DNA from: Candidatus Gottesmanbacteria bacterium RIFOXYB1_FULL_47_11
GTDB lineage: Bacteria; Patescibacteriota; Microgenomatia; UBA10105; UBA927
Assembly (NCBI GenBank): GCA_001779455.1
Contig: MFKE01000008.1
Coordinates: 5,988-20,987 of the forward strand
Reading direction: 5' to 3'
Length of the DNA: 15,000 nt
Positions 1 to 6,189 of the stretch are shown in pieces. Made by a program: the position numbers and the translations under genes. The notes under the pieces were generated by a model, which ran no database searches, was not told the DNA's origin, and saw nothing but the letters and a program-made list of their open reading frames with translations. The number at the start of each line of letters is the position of its first letter. Position 1 is the stretch's first letter.

Positions 1-1
1 G

Positions 2-205
2 CACATCTATCCCAGATCGACCGCATTTATGGTCAACACGCATGATCTTGCATATCTAGATGTAGGCAGAGGAGTTCGGATGACTGCGCGGGCCCAGGCG
101 TGGAGCGGGGTAGAGTGGTGGCGCAATTACTGGTCAGCGCCAAGAAATGCCATTCAGCGCGCGACGCAAAAAATTCCGGATTGGGCAGTATCTGCAAGCA
201 GGTAG
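2..205 (+). CDS. C-terminal end of an unrecognised protein, cut by the window edge
   Basis: The frame beginning at base 2 stays open for 67 codons and closes with TAG at 203-205, followed at once by a second TAG. The peptide is Trp- and Arg-rich, with WSGVEWWRNYW near the middle and a tail ending DWAVSASR. I do not recognise a family. The gene would begin left of the window; an internal ATG at 29 would give only 58 residues. It converges on the minus-strand gene ending at 233, leaving a gap of about 27 nt with no terminator-like hairpin. The opposite strand has a similarly long frame (33-236) with a less protein-like, Cys-rich composition, so strand choice is a judgement. Confidence 0.5.
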   Translation, partial: HIYPRSTAFMVNTHDLAYLDVGRGVRMTARAQAWSGVEWWRNYWSAPRNAIQRATQKIPDWAVSASR

Positions 206-232
206 TAGAGATCAACCCCGACCTCACCTTGC

Positions 233-721
233 TCATCTGTTTGCATCTTGCGTGTACACATTATGCCACGCGCTGCCCTGAGCCTGATCCGGCTCTTCTC
301 TCCAGTTGCAGGAGTCTTTCTCGCCGGACCATGTCGGCACATACTTTTTAGCTTCTTTGATGGATTCTTGTACAGAGTTTTGTTGCTCTACAGTTAATGT
401 CCCCCGAAGGCGCCTGTGTATGTCAAAATATTTTCTGATAACCGTATTCAGTTTTCTCTTATATTTTTGTTTTTTAAAACCGTCGGGTATCAGACTCTCT
501 ATCTGTACATGACTCATCAAATTCTCTAAGCCGTGCATAAATCGGTCAGGGGTATCGATGGGGACTACATTCCAAACTTCTCTATACGTAGACGTGCGAT
601 CATATCCCGTAAAGCTGTGCATGCCACCTGATTGACTCCGTCTGAATGCACATTCACGAACGTATCTGTAGGGATCTATTCTTGTTGATTTAAGTTCTTG
701 AGGTCTTTCGTGGTTAGACAT
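233..721 (-). CDS. Hypothetical 162-aa charged protein, last gene of the minus-strand cluster
   Basis: A soluble, strongly charged protein with no signal peptide or membrane segment and no family I recognise. The C-terminal half (about residues 75-135) is rich in Lys, Arg, Glu and Gln and looks mostly helical. The tail is Trp-containing and acidic. It lacks the N-helix, beta-domain, C-helix plan of the genes upstream of it on the same strand. The ATG at 721 was chosen because an exact TTGACA and a TACAGT hexamer at 17-nt spacing sit just before it. That puts the expected transcription start only a few bases from the ATG. No Shine-Dalgarno is visible (the upstream bases are CCCGGCACAT). Function unknown. 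Confidence 0.6.
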   Translation of the reverse strand: MSNHERPQELKSTRIDPYRYVRECAFRRSQSGGMHSFTGYDRTSTYREVWNVVPIDTPDRFMHGLENLMSHVQIESLIPDGFKKQKYKRKLNTVIRKYFDIHRRLRGTLTVEQQNSVQESIKEAKKYVPTWSGEKDSCNWREEPDQAQGSAWHNVYTQDANR

Positions 722-731
722 ATGTGCCGGG

Positions 732-760
732 ACTGTAAAACTTTATACGTGGTTTGTCAA
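732..760 (-). promoter_or_regulatory. Sigma-70 type promoter for the 233-721 gene
   Basis: Read on the minus strand: TTGACA (755-760, exact consensus), 17 nt, then TACAGT (732-737, 4 of 6). The start codon begins 10 nt beyond the -10, so the 5' leader would be only about 4 nt. The fit is by eye. Confidence 0.55.
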
Positions 761-764
761 GAAC

Positions 765-813
765 GTTGTCATTACGATCGCGACCGCGTAGCTCGCGACA
801 ACATACGATGTTA
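765..813. other. Inverted repeats at the 3' end of the paralog operon
   Basis: GTTGTC (765-770) pairs with GACAAC (797-802) around an inner GCGA/TCGC stem. A second small hairpin, AACAT-ACG-ATGTT, covers 800-812 and overlaps the stop codon of the 811-1341 gene. No T-run follows on the minus strand, so it is not a classical intrinsic terminator. It could stabilise the 3' end or simply be chance. Confidence 0.3.
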
Positions 814-1341
814 TCTCTTCCCGCCGACCGGTGGGCGGGGGGTAAAAGGACCAGGTGTCGGTTTGGACTCATATGTTCTATCAACCACCTGATGCATAAG
901 CTCTACGGCATCGAGGAAGTATGCATCGGGTATGGATTCGGTATCACGGCCGTCTGCAGTCACCCGTTCCAGGTAGCCATCCTCCGTGAGGAGGTATTGT
1001 TCACTATGACTGGATGCATTGTCCTTCGTTATCGCGAGACAATCGATGAGAAAAGACGGTTTTGTTCTCCCCAATCGGGGAAGTATTCCGAATTTTTCCT
1101 TCCCTATGGTTACCGAAACATGAGCCTTGTTCACGGGTATTACGTGGGGCTTTGTCATGTCGTAGGTTGTTTTTCCCCAACCATCGAATAACTGTATTTG
1201 TTGGTCAGTGTAGGCATCAGGAGGTAACACGTCAAATTGTTGGAGCATTCGTGTGTGAAGGCTTTGCAGAAAAATTTGGAGTTCACCTCGACTTATGTCG
1301 ACAATACGCGCTTGATCTGCTCGTTCAATCAATGGAAACAT
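811..1341 (-). CDS. Hypothetical 176-aa protein, fourth gene of the leader-tagged operon
   Basis: A soluble protein of unknown function. The N-terminus starts MFPLIERADQ, like the MF starts of two upstream genes, and runs as a helix to about residue 45. A middle part with alternating hydrophobic residues (AHVSVTIG, then FLIDCLAITK) follows, then a C-terminal helix (FLDAVELMHQVVDRTY) and a Pro/Gly-rich tail. This helix, beta, helix order matches the neighbours at 1413-1934, 1972-2409 and 2412-2891, but sequence similarity is faint. The ATG is supported by AAAGGA placed 7 nt before it, within a stretch (AAAGGATAGATATG) shared base for base with the 1413-1934 gene. It follows that gene by 71 nt containing a CTGCCC/GGGCAG inverted repeat. 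Confidence 0.65.
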   Translation of the reverse strand: MFPLIERADQARIVDISRGELQIFLQSLHTRMLQQFDVLPPDAYTDQQIQLFDGWGKTTYDMTKPHVIPVNKAHVSVTIGKEKFGILPRLGRTKPSFLIDCLAITKDNASSHSEQYLLTEDGYLERVTADGRDTESIPDAYFLDAVELMHQVVDRTYESKPTPGPFTPRPPVGGKR

Positions 1342-1398
1342 ATCTATCCTTTCTTCCTGCCCAGAGTGCTACGCATAGCGTTGCAGGCTGGTCGGGCA
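1342..1398 (-). promoter_or_regulatory. Structured leader before the 811-1341 gene
   Basis: On the minus strand this gap ends in AGAAAGGATAGATATG, giving a good ribosome site. Upstream, CTGCCC and GGGCAG arms (about 30 nt apart) enclose a small GCTA-TGCG-TAGC hairpin. The outer stem ends just before the ribosome site, so it could modulate translation. This gene lacks the CCCGCCC motif of its neighbours. Confidence 0.35.
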
Positions 1399-1412
1399 GA
1401 AGTGTGAACATA

Positions 1413-1934
1413 TTACATCAATTCTCCGTCTCCACCCATGCCCGTATTGCTCATATGTCGAATCGTGGCTTTTACAAGATCCAGCGCCTCGCCGACGACT
1501 TGATAGTAGCCTGTAAAATGTGCATTATCGGTACGGGTAGGTATTAGTTCATTTCTATTACCAGCTGATTTTTTGACACATTCCTTCCCAAGTACACATA
1601 CGACCCTTTCGTATGGGCGATCATCAGAGTTATGGTTTTTGCGGTATGTCTCGATCATGAGAAGAGCCTCGTCCGGTTCAGGAATTGATCTTCCAAGGGT
1701 TATATTTACATCAACCTCCCTTTCGCCCTCAGGTTTACATGGAACGACCACAAATTTAAACTGTCTGTCTCCGGTTCTAATGCCGGTTTCCAGTCGTTCC
1801 GGAAATGTACGAGCAGTCAGTTGATTATATAGTTCTTGAATTTTTTTAATATCCTGCGCAAGCTTAATATTTCTGGCATCAACTTCGTGTTCCTCTTGTA
1901 TTTTCCGTGCTGTTCTCGTTATCATTTCAAACAT
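1413..1934 (-). CDS. Hypothetical 173-aa protein, third gene of the leader-tagged operon
   Basis: A soluble protein with no family I recognise. A charged N-terminal helix region (residues about 1-45, starting MFEMITRTAR) leads to a beta-rich centre. There GDRQFKFVVVP, EVDVNITLG and ERVVCVLGKE look like successive strands. A C-terminal helix follows (VVGEALDLVKATIRHM) and a Gly-rich tail. The plan matches the two upstream genes, though pairwise identity is low. ATG 1934 is supported by AAAGGA at the right distance. CCCGCCC lies exactly 15 nt before the ATG, and the 25 bases from that motif through the ATG differ at one position from those before the 1972-2409 gene. The upstream gene ends 37 nt away. 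Confidence 0.7.
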   Translation of the reverse strand: MFEMITRTARKIQEEHEVDARNIKLAQDIKKIQELYNQLTARTFPERLETGIRTGDRQFKFVVVPCKPEGEREVDVNITLGRSIPEPDEALLMIETYRKNHNSDDRPYERVVCVLGKECVKKSAGNRNELIPTRTDNAHFTGYYQVVGEALDLVKATIRHMSNTGMGGDGELM

Positions 1935-1956
1935 ATCTATCCTTTCTTTGGGCGGG
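1935..1956 (-). promoter_or_regulatory. CCCGCCC leader element plus ribosome site of the 1413-1934 gene
   Basis: The motif is at 1950-1956 (GGGCGGG on the plus strand), followed by 15 nt containing AAAGGA and then ATG. It is nearly identical to the element at 2410-2431. Confidence 0.6.
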
Positions 1957-1971
1957 TATGCTCAGGTATTG

Positions 1972-2409
1972 TTATTTATTCTGCTTCTGGACATCCCTGA
2001 CGATGCCCCTGAGATTGTTGATCAAGTCCTTATCGTCTCTGATTGTCAGTAACCTTGCTGAGCCGGCTTTCTCGTATTCAATCCTATCCGGGTGTATGGT
2101 AAAGATTTCATGAGAGTGTATTTGTCCTTTAAGGCGAATAATAAACAGCGAGACATCATAGGTGTTATTAGGTGTATTGTGTCCGATATGGACCGCTGCA
2201 GACAGCGTCGGATACTTATCCGAAGTAATCATTGTTCTAAACCACCGGCGGCTTCCGTCTTCCGATTTGTGTACCATCTCAGGATTGACAGCAGGGAGCA
2301 ATGCCGCAATAGTCCTGCGCAGCGGATTCGTAATGTTGGCAATATGCGGGTTCCATTCAACACTAGTTTTCGTTTTTCGGTCGATCTCTTTAAATCTTGC
2401 CATGACCAT
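1972..2409 (-). CDS. Hypothetical 145-aa protein, second gene of the leader-tagged operon
   Basis: Shorter than its neighbours but clearly homologous to the 2412-2891 product. DGSRRWFRTMI aligns with DGNRREWRGKI and NTYDVSLFII with NTYEVSWVYI. Both then have two strands and a C-terminal helix (DLINNLRGIVRDVQ against KKLTNTIAYVKQHI). No catalytic motif, signal peptide or membrane span is visible and the function is unknown. The start codon sits only 2 nt beyond the TAG of the upstream gene, so the two are probably translationally coupled. GAAGGGATAG, which includes that stop, serves as ribosome site. A second in-frame ATG lies two codons in (2403) and could be the true start. Confidence 0.72.
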   Translation of the reverse strand: MVMARFKEIDRKTKTSVEWNPHIANITNPLRRTIAALLPAVNPEMVHKSEDGSRRWFRTMITSDKYPTLSAAVHIGHNTPNNTYDVSLFIIRLKGQIHSHEIFTIHPDRIEYEKAGSARLLTIRDDKDLINNLRGIVRDVQKQNK

Positions 2410-2441
2410 ATCTATCCCTTCTTTGGGCGGGCCTGCCCGCC
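2410..2441 (-). promoter_or_regulatory. CCCGCCC leader element with hairpin before the 1972-2409 gene
   Basis: CCCGCCC is at 2425-2431, 15 nt before the ATG, within the last codons of the upstream gene. It overlaps a perfect 7-bp GC palindrome (2426-2441, arms GGCGGGC and GCCCGCC), so the mRNA can fold right next to the ribosome site GAAGGGAT. Confidence 0.55.
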
Positions 2442-2891
2442 GGCCTGGCGAGAGGATTCTATGTGTTGTTTTACATATGCGATCGTATTGGTGAGTTTTT
2501 TGATATACGGGCTATTTGCCCGGAGATAAAATTGTTCTCTCGTGAGATGGTCGGCATGGAAAACGGTTATTGGCGACAGTGTGTACGTTTCGCTGATTTG
2601 TGTGTTGGGGTTTCTGTCTTTATCGATATAAACCCAGGAGACTTCATACGTATTTTTATCTTTTTCATGTCGTATAGACAACTGGGTAGATAGACTCTCG
2701 GGGAAAAATTCTGAATCAATTTTTCCTCTCCACTCACGGCGGTTGCCGTCAGGGGATGTATGGAGATCCTTTGGATCGCACGCCGTAAACACTTCCTCAA
2801 TCTTTTCTTGTATTTTCCTCACAACCTCGGGGATATACTTATCCGGATTGCGGATTATGATACCAGCTTCCTTTCTAAAACGGTCAAACAT
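2412..2891 (-). CDS. Hypothetical 159-aa protein, first gene of the leader-tagged operon
   Basis: A soluble protein of unknown function. A charged N-terminal helical part (to about residue 42) precedes the block DGNRREWRGKIDSEFF, then strands LSTQLSIRH and NTYEVSWVYID, a loop, a C-terminal helix (IKKLTNTIAYVKQHI) and a basic Gly/Arg tail. Homology to the next gene is visible by eye. The frame is open up to an ATG at 2936, but I prefer 2891. The upper ATG lies essentially at the predicted -10 and has no ribosome site. The 2891 start reads MFDRF, like the MF starts of two neighbours, and has GGAG upstream plus CCCGCCC exactly 15 nt before it. Confidence 0.72.
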   Translation of the reverse strand: MFDRFRKEAGIIIRNPDKYIPEVVRKIQEKIEEVFTACDPKDLHTSPDGNRREWRGKIDSEFFPESLSTQLSIRHEKDKNTYEVSWVYIDKDRNPNTQISETYTLSPITVFHADHLTREQFYLRANSPYIKKLTNTIAYVKQHIESSRQAGGQARPKKG

Positions 2892-2906
2892 ATGCTTCGT
2901 GTCTCC

Positions 2907-2913
2907 GGGCGGG
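2907..2913 (-). promoter_or_regulatory. CCCGCCC leader element before the 2412-2891 gene
   Basis: The motif lies 15 nt before ATG 2891, the same distance as in the next two genes. The intervening 15 nt are otherwise different (GGAGACACGAAGCAT), so the spacing is conserved while the sequence is not. Confidence 0.5.
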
Positions 2914-2926
2914 GGAGATGGTTTGG

Positions 2927-2955
2927 ACTGTACCATACGGCCATATGGATTGCAA
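2927..2955 (-). promoter_or_regulatory. Leftward promoter of the paralog operon
   Basis: Minus strand: TTGCAA (2950-2955, 4 of 6), 17 nt, TACAGT (2927-2932, 4 of 6, the same hexamer as before the 233-721 gene). The predicted leader is about 29 nt and contains the CCCGCCC motif. Its -35 is the same hexamer used by the rightward promoter. Confidence 0.5.
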
Positions 2956-2966
2956 GAAGTATGGTA
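2931..2966. promoter_or_regulatory. Inverted-repeat operator candidate between divergent operons
   Basis: TACCATAC (2931-2938) and GTATGGTA (2959-2966) are perfect 8-bp inverted arms 20 nt apart. A third palindrome, CCATATGG (2941-2948), lies between them. The arms straddle the shared -35 hexamer and touch the leftward -10. A dimeric regulator bound here could control both promoters. The MerR-like protein encoded at 2987 is the obvious candidate, by inference only. Confidence 0.5.
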
Positions 2967-2978
2967 TCGAGCTATACT
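2950..2978 (+). promoter_or_regulatory. Rightward promoter of the sigma/ParB-like operon
   Basis: TTGCAA (2950-2955), 17 nt, TATACT (2973-2978, 5 of 6). The ATG at 2987 begins after an 8-nt gap, so transcription should start at or next to the start codon. Confidence 0.55.
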
Positions 2979-2986
2979 ACCCGCCT

Positions 2987-3412
2987 ATGGCACCATTTCG
3001 TATCGAGCAATCAGGGAGATCTGTTTGGCAGGTGACAGCACAAGAAATACAAGATATGTTCAGGAGTTCGTTGGTGACGGCTCTCACGAGTGCCGGAGTA
3101 TTGAAGTCACGCTCTGTTGGACACGGATCGTTATCATATTCCCGGCAGGATGTTGCCAAACTGGTCTATGCCAGATATTTACTGGAGGACGCCAAAGAGC
3201 GTGGTAAAGATAAAGACGCAGTAGATTTTTCCGTGATCCGCGGCATCATCCCCGGTAATATATTTGATCGGATGCAGGCGGCGCCGTGGTGGACCGAGTT
3301 AAACCTTCGAATGTTGCAGAAATGGCATGTTGATCTCAGGAGCATGGTAGGGCCGAGTGTGCGGGAAATTGATCGTTATGGGAGACTGCCGAAGCTTAAA
3401 GATCGCGCCTAG
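2987..3412 (+). CDS. Small MerR-like helix-turn-helix protein, first gene of the sigma operon
   Basis: A 141-residue soluble protein. Residues about 14-70 fit a MerR-type winged helix: a TAQEIQDMF helix, then LVTALTSAGVLKSR as the second helix and turn, then LSYSRQDVAKLVYARYLL, the usual Y-S/T-x-x-D-V-x-x-L pattern. The C-terminal half is mixed and Trp-containing (APWWTEL), with no ligand motif I can name. The frame extends back to an ATG at 2918 with another at 2945, but both lie upstream of a good -10 (TATACT, 2973-2978). I therefore place the start at 2987, giving a leaderless message. CCCGCCT directly precedes this ATG. It probably regulates the divergent promoter region next to it. MerR-like is a by-eye call and a different wHTH family is possible. 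Confidence 0.6.
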   Translation: MAPFRIEQSGRSVWQVTAQEIQDMFRSSLVTALTSAGVLKSRSVGHGSLSYSRQDVAKLVYARYLLEDAKERGKDKDAVDFSVIRGIIPGNIFDRMQAAPWWTELNLRMLQKWHVDLRSMVGPSVREIDRYGRLPKLKDRA

Positions 3413-3429
3413 ACCGGTAAAGCAAATTT

Positions 3430-4599
3430 ATGGGAGCACCATCAGAAAAAGGACAACAGGAACACCTTCCTCGACAGCAAGTGAAAGAGGGGCTTCGTGT
3501 GCTTGCCGAGCATGCCAAAGAGCAGGGCGGCATGCTTCAGATAAGTGATGTGAGCGCGCTATTTCCGGATTTTTATGAGAATGAAGAGTTACAGGGATAT
3601 CTGGCACAATGGATGGAGCAAAAAGATATTGGTCTTGCGCTGGAGGAGCCGGAGGGTGGCGATGAAGAAGCGCTTCAGGATGAATTGACATTCGGTGTGG
3701 GGGTAATGGGCGAAGAAAGAAAGGGCCGTAAAAAAAGGAAAGAATCGGATGAAGACATATTGGCCGGTATAGATAGTGACGATACGACGGCCCTCTATCT
3801 AAAACAGGCGTGTCAACACCCTCTCCTTACAGCGGAGCAGGAAAAAGAATTGGCGCGCCAGATAAACGCAGGAAGTCAAGACGCGAGAGACACGTTGTCC
3901 ATGTTTAATCAACGATTAGTTGTCAGTATTGCCAAACGATATATGGGAAGAGGACTTCCACTTCTCGATCTTATCCAGGAGGGTAATATGGGGCTTTTGA
4001 AGGCAATAGATAAATATAACGTCAAAAAAGGATTTCGTTTTTCTACGTATGCAACCTGGTGGATCAAGCAAGGTATTACCCGTGCTATTGCCGATAAAGG
4101 GCGCGCCATCCGCATACCCGTTCATCGATTTGACGAGATAACACGGTTGTATAGGACAATACATAGATTACGACAAAAACTACATCATGAACCGACAGAA
4201 AAGGAAATTGCCCAAGCAACCGGTCAGGGAGAACAATATATCCACCAATTATTAGTTACATCTCAACGACCGTTGTCACTCCAAACGCCGCTCGGGGACG
4301 GCGAGGGAGATGAAGAGATGGGGGACATGATCGGTGACCGGAATGCCGATACGCAGGGAACGGTAGAGGCAAATGAAATCCGCGACAAGACGAGGTGGTT
4401 GATCGCCCAGTTGCCGGACGAGAGATCTCGTGATATATTGCGGCTCCGGTTTGGTCTGTATGACGGGAGGGTATATACGCTCGAAGAAACCGGACGCATT
4501 TGTGGTGTGACACGCGAACGGATACGGCAGATTGAGAAAGAAGCGCTGAAAGCGCTGCGTCCCGCCGCACGGCACATGAGGCTGCAGGAGAGCAGGTAA
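3430..4599 (+). CDS. rpoD: Sigma-70 family RNA polymerase sigma factor (RpoD-like, all regions present)
   Basis: Directs RNA polymerase to promoters. Residues 20-70 resemble region 1.1, which is typical of primary sigma factors. An acidic then basic linker follows (75-115). Region 1.2 spans about 117-147 (LTAEQEKELARQI). Region 2 runs 155-232, with DLIQEGNMGLLKAIDKY and the -10-reading helix FSTYATWWIKQGITRAI, keeping the conserved Q214 and T217. Region 3 is about 233-285. Region 4 is 325-385, with the -35-reading helix-turn-helix at 349-374 (TRERIRQIEKEAL). At 389 residues it is short for RpoD but intact. It should read TTGACA/TATAAT promoters, which abound in this window. It lies 17 nt after the MerR-like gene and 6 nt before the ParB-like gene; its own ribosome site is weak. 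Whether it is the housekeeping sigma or a second RpoD-type factor cannot be settled here. Confidence 0.93.
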   Translation: MGAPSEKGQQEHLPRQQVKEGLRVLAEHAKEQGGMLQISDVSALFPDFYENEELQGYLAQWMEQKDIGLALEEPEGGDEEALQDELTFGVGVMGEERKGRKKRKESDEDILAGIDSDDTTALYLKQACQHPLLTAEQEKELARQINAGSQDARDTLSMFNQRLVVSIAKRYMGRGLPLLDLIQEGNMGLLKAIDKYNVKKGFRFSTYATWWIKQGITRAIADKGRAIRIPVHRFDEITRLYRTIHRLRQKLHHEPTEKEIAQATGQGEQYIHQLLVTSQRPLSLQTPLGDGEGDEEMGDMIGDRNADTQGTVEANEIRDKTRWLIAQLPDERSRDILRLRFGLYDGRVYTLEETGRICGVTRERIRQIEKEALKALRPAARHMRLQESR

Positions 4600-4605
4600 A
4601 CCTAT

Positions 4606-5094
4606 ATGAGTGGAGCCCGACACATAGAAGCAGGGGATCGTGAGCGATCCGGACGTGTGGTTTGCCGGGAGTCTGTTCCGCTTGCAGCACTGCGCATTTC
4701 TGATACACTCGCGCAGGAATGTCGGTCAGAACTTGACCCCCGCAAAGTAGCGTATTTGGCCAGATCTATCAACCAGGGTATGGCGGAGGTCACACCCGTA
4801 TTGGTGAAGGCGCATAAAGAGAAACAAGGTACATGGTACGAAGTGCTCCATAAACCCGGTCAGGTTGCGGCGTTGTCTCAATTACGTCAGTCGGAATGTC
4901 CGGCACTTGTCCTCTACGGGCATGACGACTTTCGTTTGACCGATGCCCCACCTGCAACGCTTATGGCACTGGCGGAAAAAGGGACGAGAATAGAGCGCGA
5001 AGAAGATATCAATGTTGCCGATTTACTCCTGGAAGGCGCAATCACGGATGATAAACATAAAGATAAATTAGAAATGGAAATGGGGAAGGGATAA
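4606..5094 (+). CDS. ParB-like domain protein, N-terminal part of a tandem protein ended by TAA
   Basis: 162 residues. From about residue 23, VPLAALRISD leads into a ParB/Srx-type fold: LARSINQGMAEVTPVLVKAH, then WYEVLHKPGQVAAL in the place of the usual YEVIDGxRRxxA. The diagnostic Arg residues of ParB are therefore replaced in this copy. After residue 130 a second copy seems to begin (INVADLLLEGAITDD) but stops at TAA 5092-5094. The next ORF is in the same frame and supplies the missing second half of that copy. The ORF starts 6 nt after the sigma gene, so it is co-transcribed. Possible roles are DNA or nucleotide binding linked to the sigma factor; no ParA partner is present in the window. 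Confidence 0.7.
   Translation: MSGARHIEAGDRERSGRVVCRESVPLAALRISDTLAQECRSELDPRKVAYLARSINQGMAEVTPVLVKAHKEKQGTWYEVLHKPGQVAALSQLRQSECPALVLYGHDDFRLTDAPPATLMALAEKGTRIEREEDINVADLLLEGAITDDKHKDKLEMEMGKG
5092..5094 (+). other. In-frame TAA inside a ParB-like domain
   Basis: 4606 and 5098 are in the same frame and the frame is open on both sides of this single codon, giving 526 sense codons from 4606 to 6189. AAGGG just upstream, 8 nt before GTG 5098, allows re-initiation. Readthrough, a nonsense mutation or a sequence error are the alternatives. Confidence 0.75.
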
Positions 5095-5097
5095 AAG

Positions 5098-6189
5098 GTG
5101 CGTATCTGGGTGAGGGCCAGGGAAGAAAACAGGCACATCGCGTATGACATTATCGATGGCTATCACCGCAGCAGTGTGTTGCGAAAGCTGAAATTCGGAC
5201 TAGCCAAAGCAATCGTGTCGTATGGCATGTCGGATGAAGAACTGTATGACCAGCGCGTGATTGCAGCCAATTCCGTGGCCTCCATACAGTTTGCCAGGGT
5301 GGTCCGCGCCATGCAGCGGTCATTTGTTGAGTCCAAGTGGCATCGGAATTATCACCTCAAATTGTCGTCAGTGTTGGGAATGGCAATGAATGAGAAAAAA
5401 CTAAAAGAACCCGGGAAAAATATGAAGTTAACGACCGGGGAGGCGCAGGAAGCCATTGAGTGGGCACTGTACAAAGTCGCTCTCTGGCAGGGAGAGTTGG
5501 GCTCTATATATCAGGAAATACGTGCTGCGGAGTCATCCTTTGAAGAAATTCTTGTACAGGTACGCTCCACCGGCGGCGGGAAACCGGGGTCGGGAGTGCT
5601 GAGCCCCGCAAAATTTATTGCTATGACAGAAGAACTGCCGAATAACATCCACCTTCAGCGCAAAATGGTAGCTATCATCCGGGAGCATAATCCGGATGCT
5701 ACGACTACGAGGCAGATTGCTCAAGCGTTACGGTTAAATAGTAAAATTCCGTCAAATGTAAAAATGTTAGAGCAAAATCCGATCGCTGTTGCGGAAGAAC
5801 TTATTGGAGATCGGTTGGATGAGCAGCCTGCTCAGAACCATCCACAGAAGAAGGGATTTATGAGAGGTGGAGAAGCAACGTCCCGGGCGAAAGCGGATTC
5901 CCGCGAGAACCCGTCTGTTTTGGCGCAAAAGGGTGCCGTCGTGTTTGAGAGAACCCAAACTGCGGGGTTGGAATGGTTAGATTATGTGCCAAGTATATCC
6001 AAAGAAGAGAAGCAGGTCATGAAATCGCTTTTTGTGGAAGGGCAGACGCCGGAAGACGTGTGCGCTTCTTTACGAATCACGGGAAATAAATTGGAACAAC
6101 TGATTTTTAGCGCCCAGCGGAAGTTTGCACTCGCACGATTGGATAGTCAATTGATGAAACGATTACGAATGATGGGCGGTAAACGGTAG
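5098..6189 (+). CDS. ParB-like protein with C-terminal sigma region-4-like HTH (downstream part)
   Basis: 363 residues if it starts at GTG 5098. It opens in the middle of a ParB-like domain: RIWVRAREE as a strand, then AYDIIDGYHRSSVLRKL, close to the ParB consensus with the DG-x-HR motif kept, then strand KAIVSYG. The preceding half of this domain is encoded in the same frame before the TAA at 5092. The middle region is helical (residues about 50-230), then a polar linker with KKGFMRGGE. The last 67 residues (SISKEEKQVMKSLFVEGQTPEDVCASL and on) resemble sigma-70 region 4 or a LuxR-type HTH. The gene ends 27 nt inside the convergent membrane protein gene. Together the parts suggest a DNA-binding partner of the sigma factor; the exact role is unknown. 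Confidence 0.72.
   Translation: MRIWVRAREENRHIAYDIIDGYHRSSVLRKLKFGLAKAIVSYGMSDEELYDQRVIAANSVASIQFARVVRAMQRSFVESKWHRNYHLKLSSVLGMAMNEKKLKEPGKNMKLTTGEAQEAIEWALYKVALWQGELGSIYQEIRAAESSFEEILVQVRSTGGGKPGSGVLSPAKFIAMTEELPNNIHLQRKMVAIIREHNPDATTTRQIAQALRLNSKIPSNVKMLEQNPIAVAEELIGDRLDEQPAQNHPQKKGFMRGGEATSRAKADSRENPSVLAQKGAVVFERTQTAGLEWLDYVPSISKEEKQVMKSLFVEGQTPEDVCASLRITGNKLEQLIFSAQRKFALARLDSQLMKRLRMMGGKR

Noticed and set aside
754..1191. 145-codon plus-strand ORF
   Set aside because: Antisense to the 811-1341 gene, with no promoter or ribosome site.
1062..1547. 161-codon plus-strand ORF
   Set aside because: Antisense to two minus-strand genes that have good ribosome sites and paralogs; the product is Cys/Ser/Phe-rich shadow sequence.
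2092..2529. 145-codon plus-strand ORF
   Set aside because: Antisense to two genes whose products are visibly homologous to each other, which fixes the coding strand.
2918..2986. Longer start (ATG 2918 or 2945) for the MerR-like gene
   Set aside because: These codons lie at or upstream of the -35 and -10 boxes of the only good promoter; the first is also inside the leader of the divergent operon.
4256..4708. Minus-strand ORFs under the sigma gene
   Set aside because: The sense strand encodes a clear sigma-70 region 3-4, so the antisense frames are shadows.
4606..6189. Recoded stop codon as a genome-wide alternative code
   Set aside because: TAA, TAG and TGA all end other genes in the window normally, for example the sigma gene (TAA), the 881-aa gene (TAG) and the glycosyltransferase (TGA).
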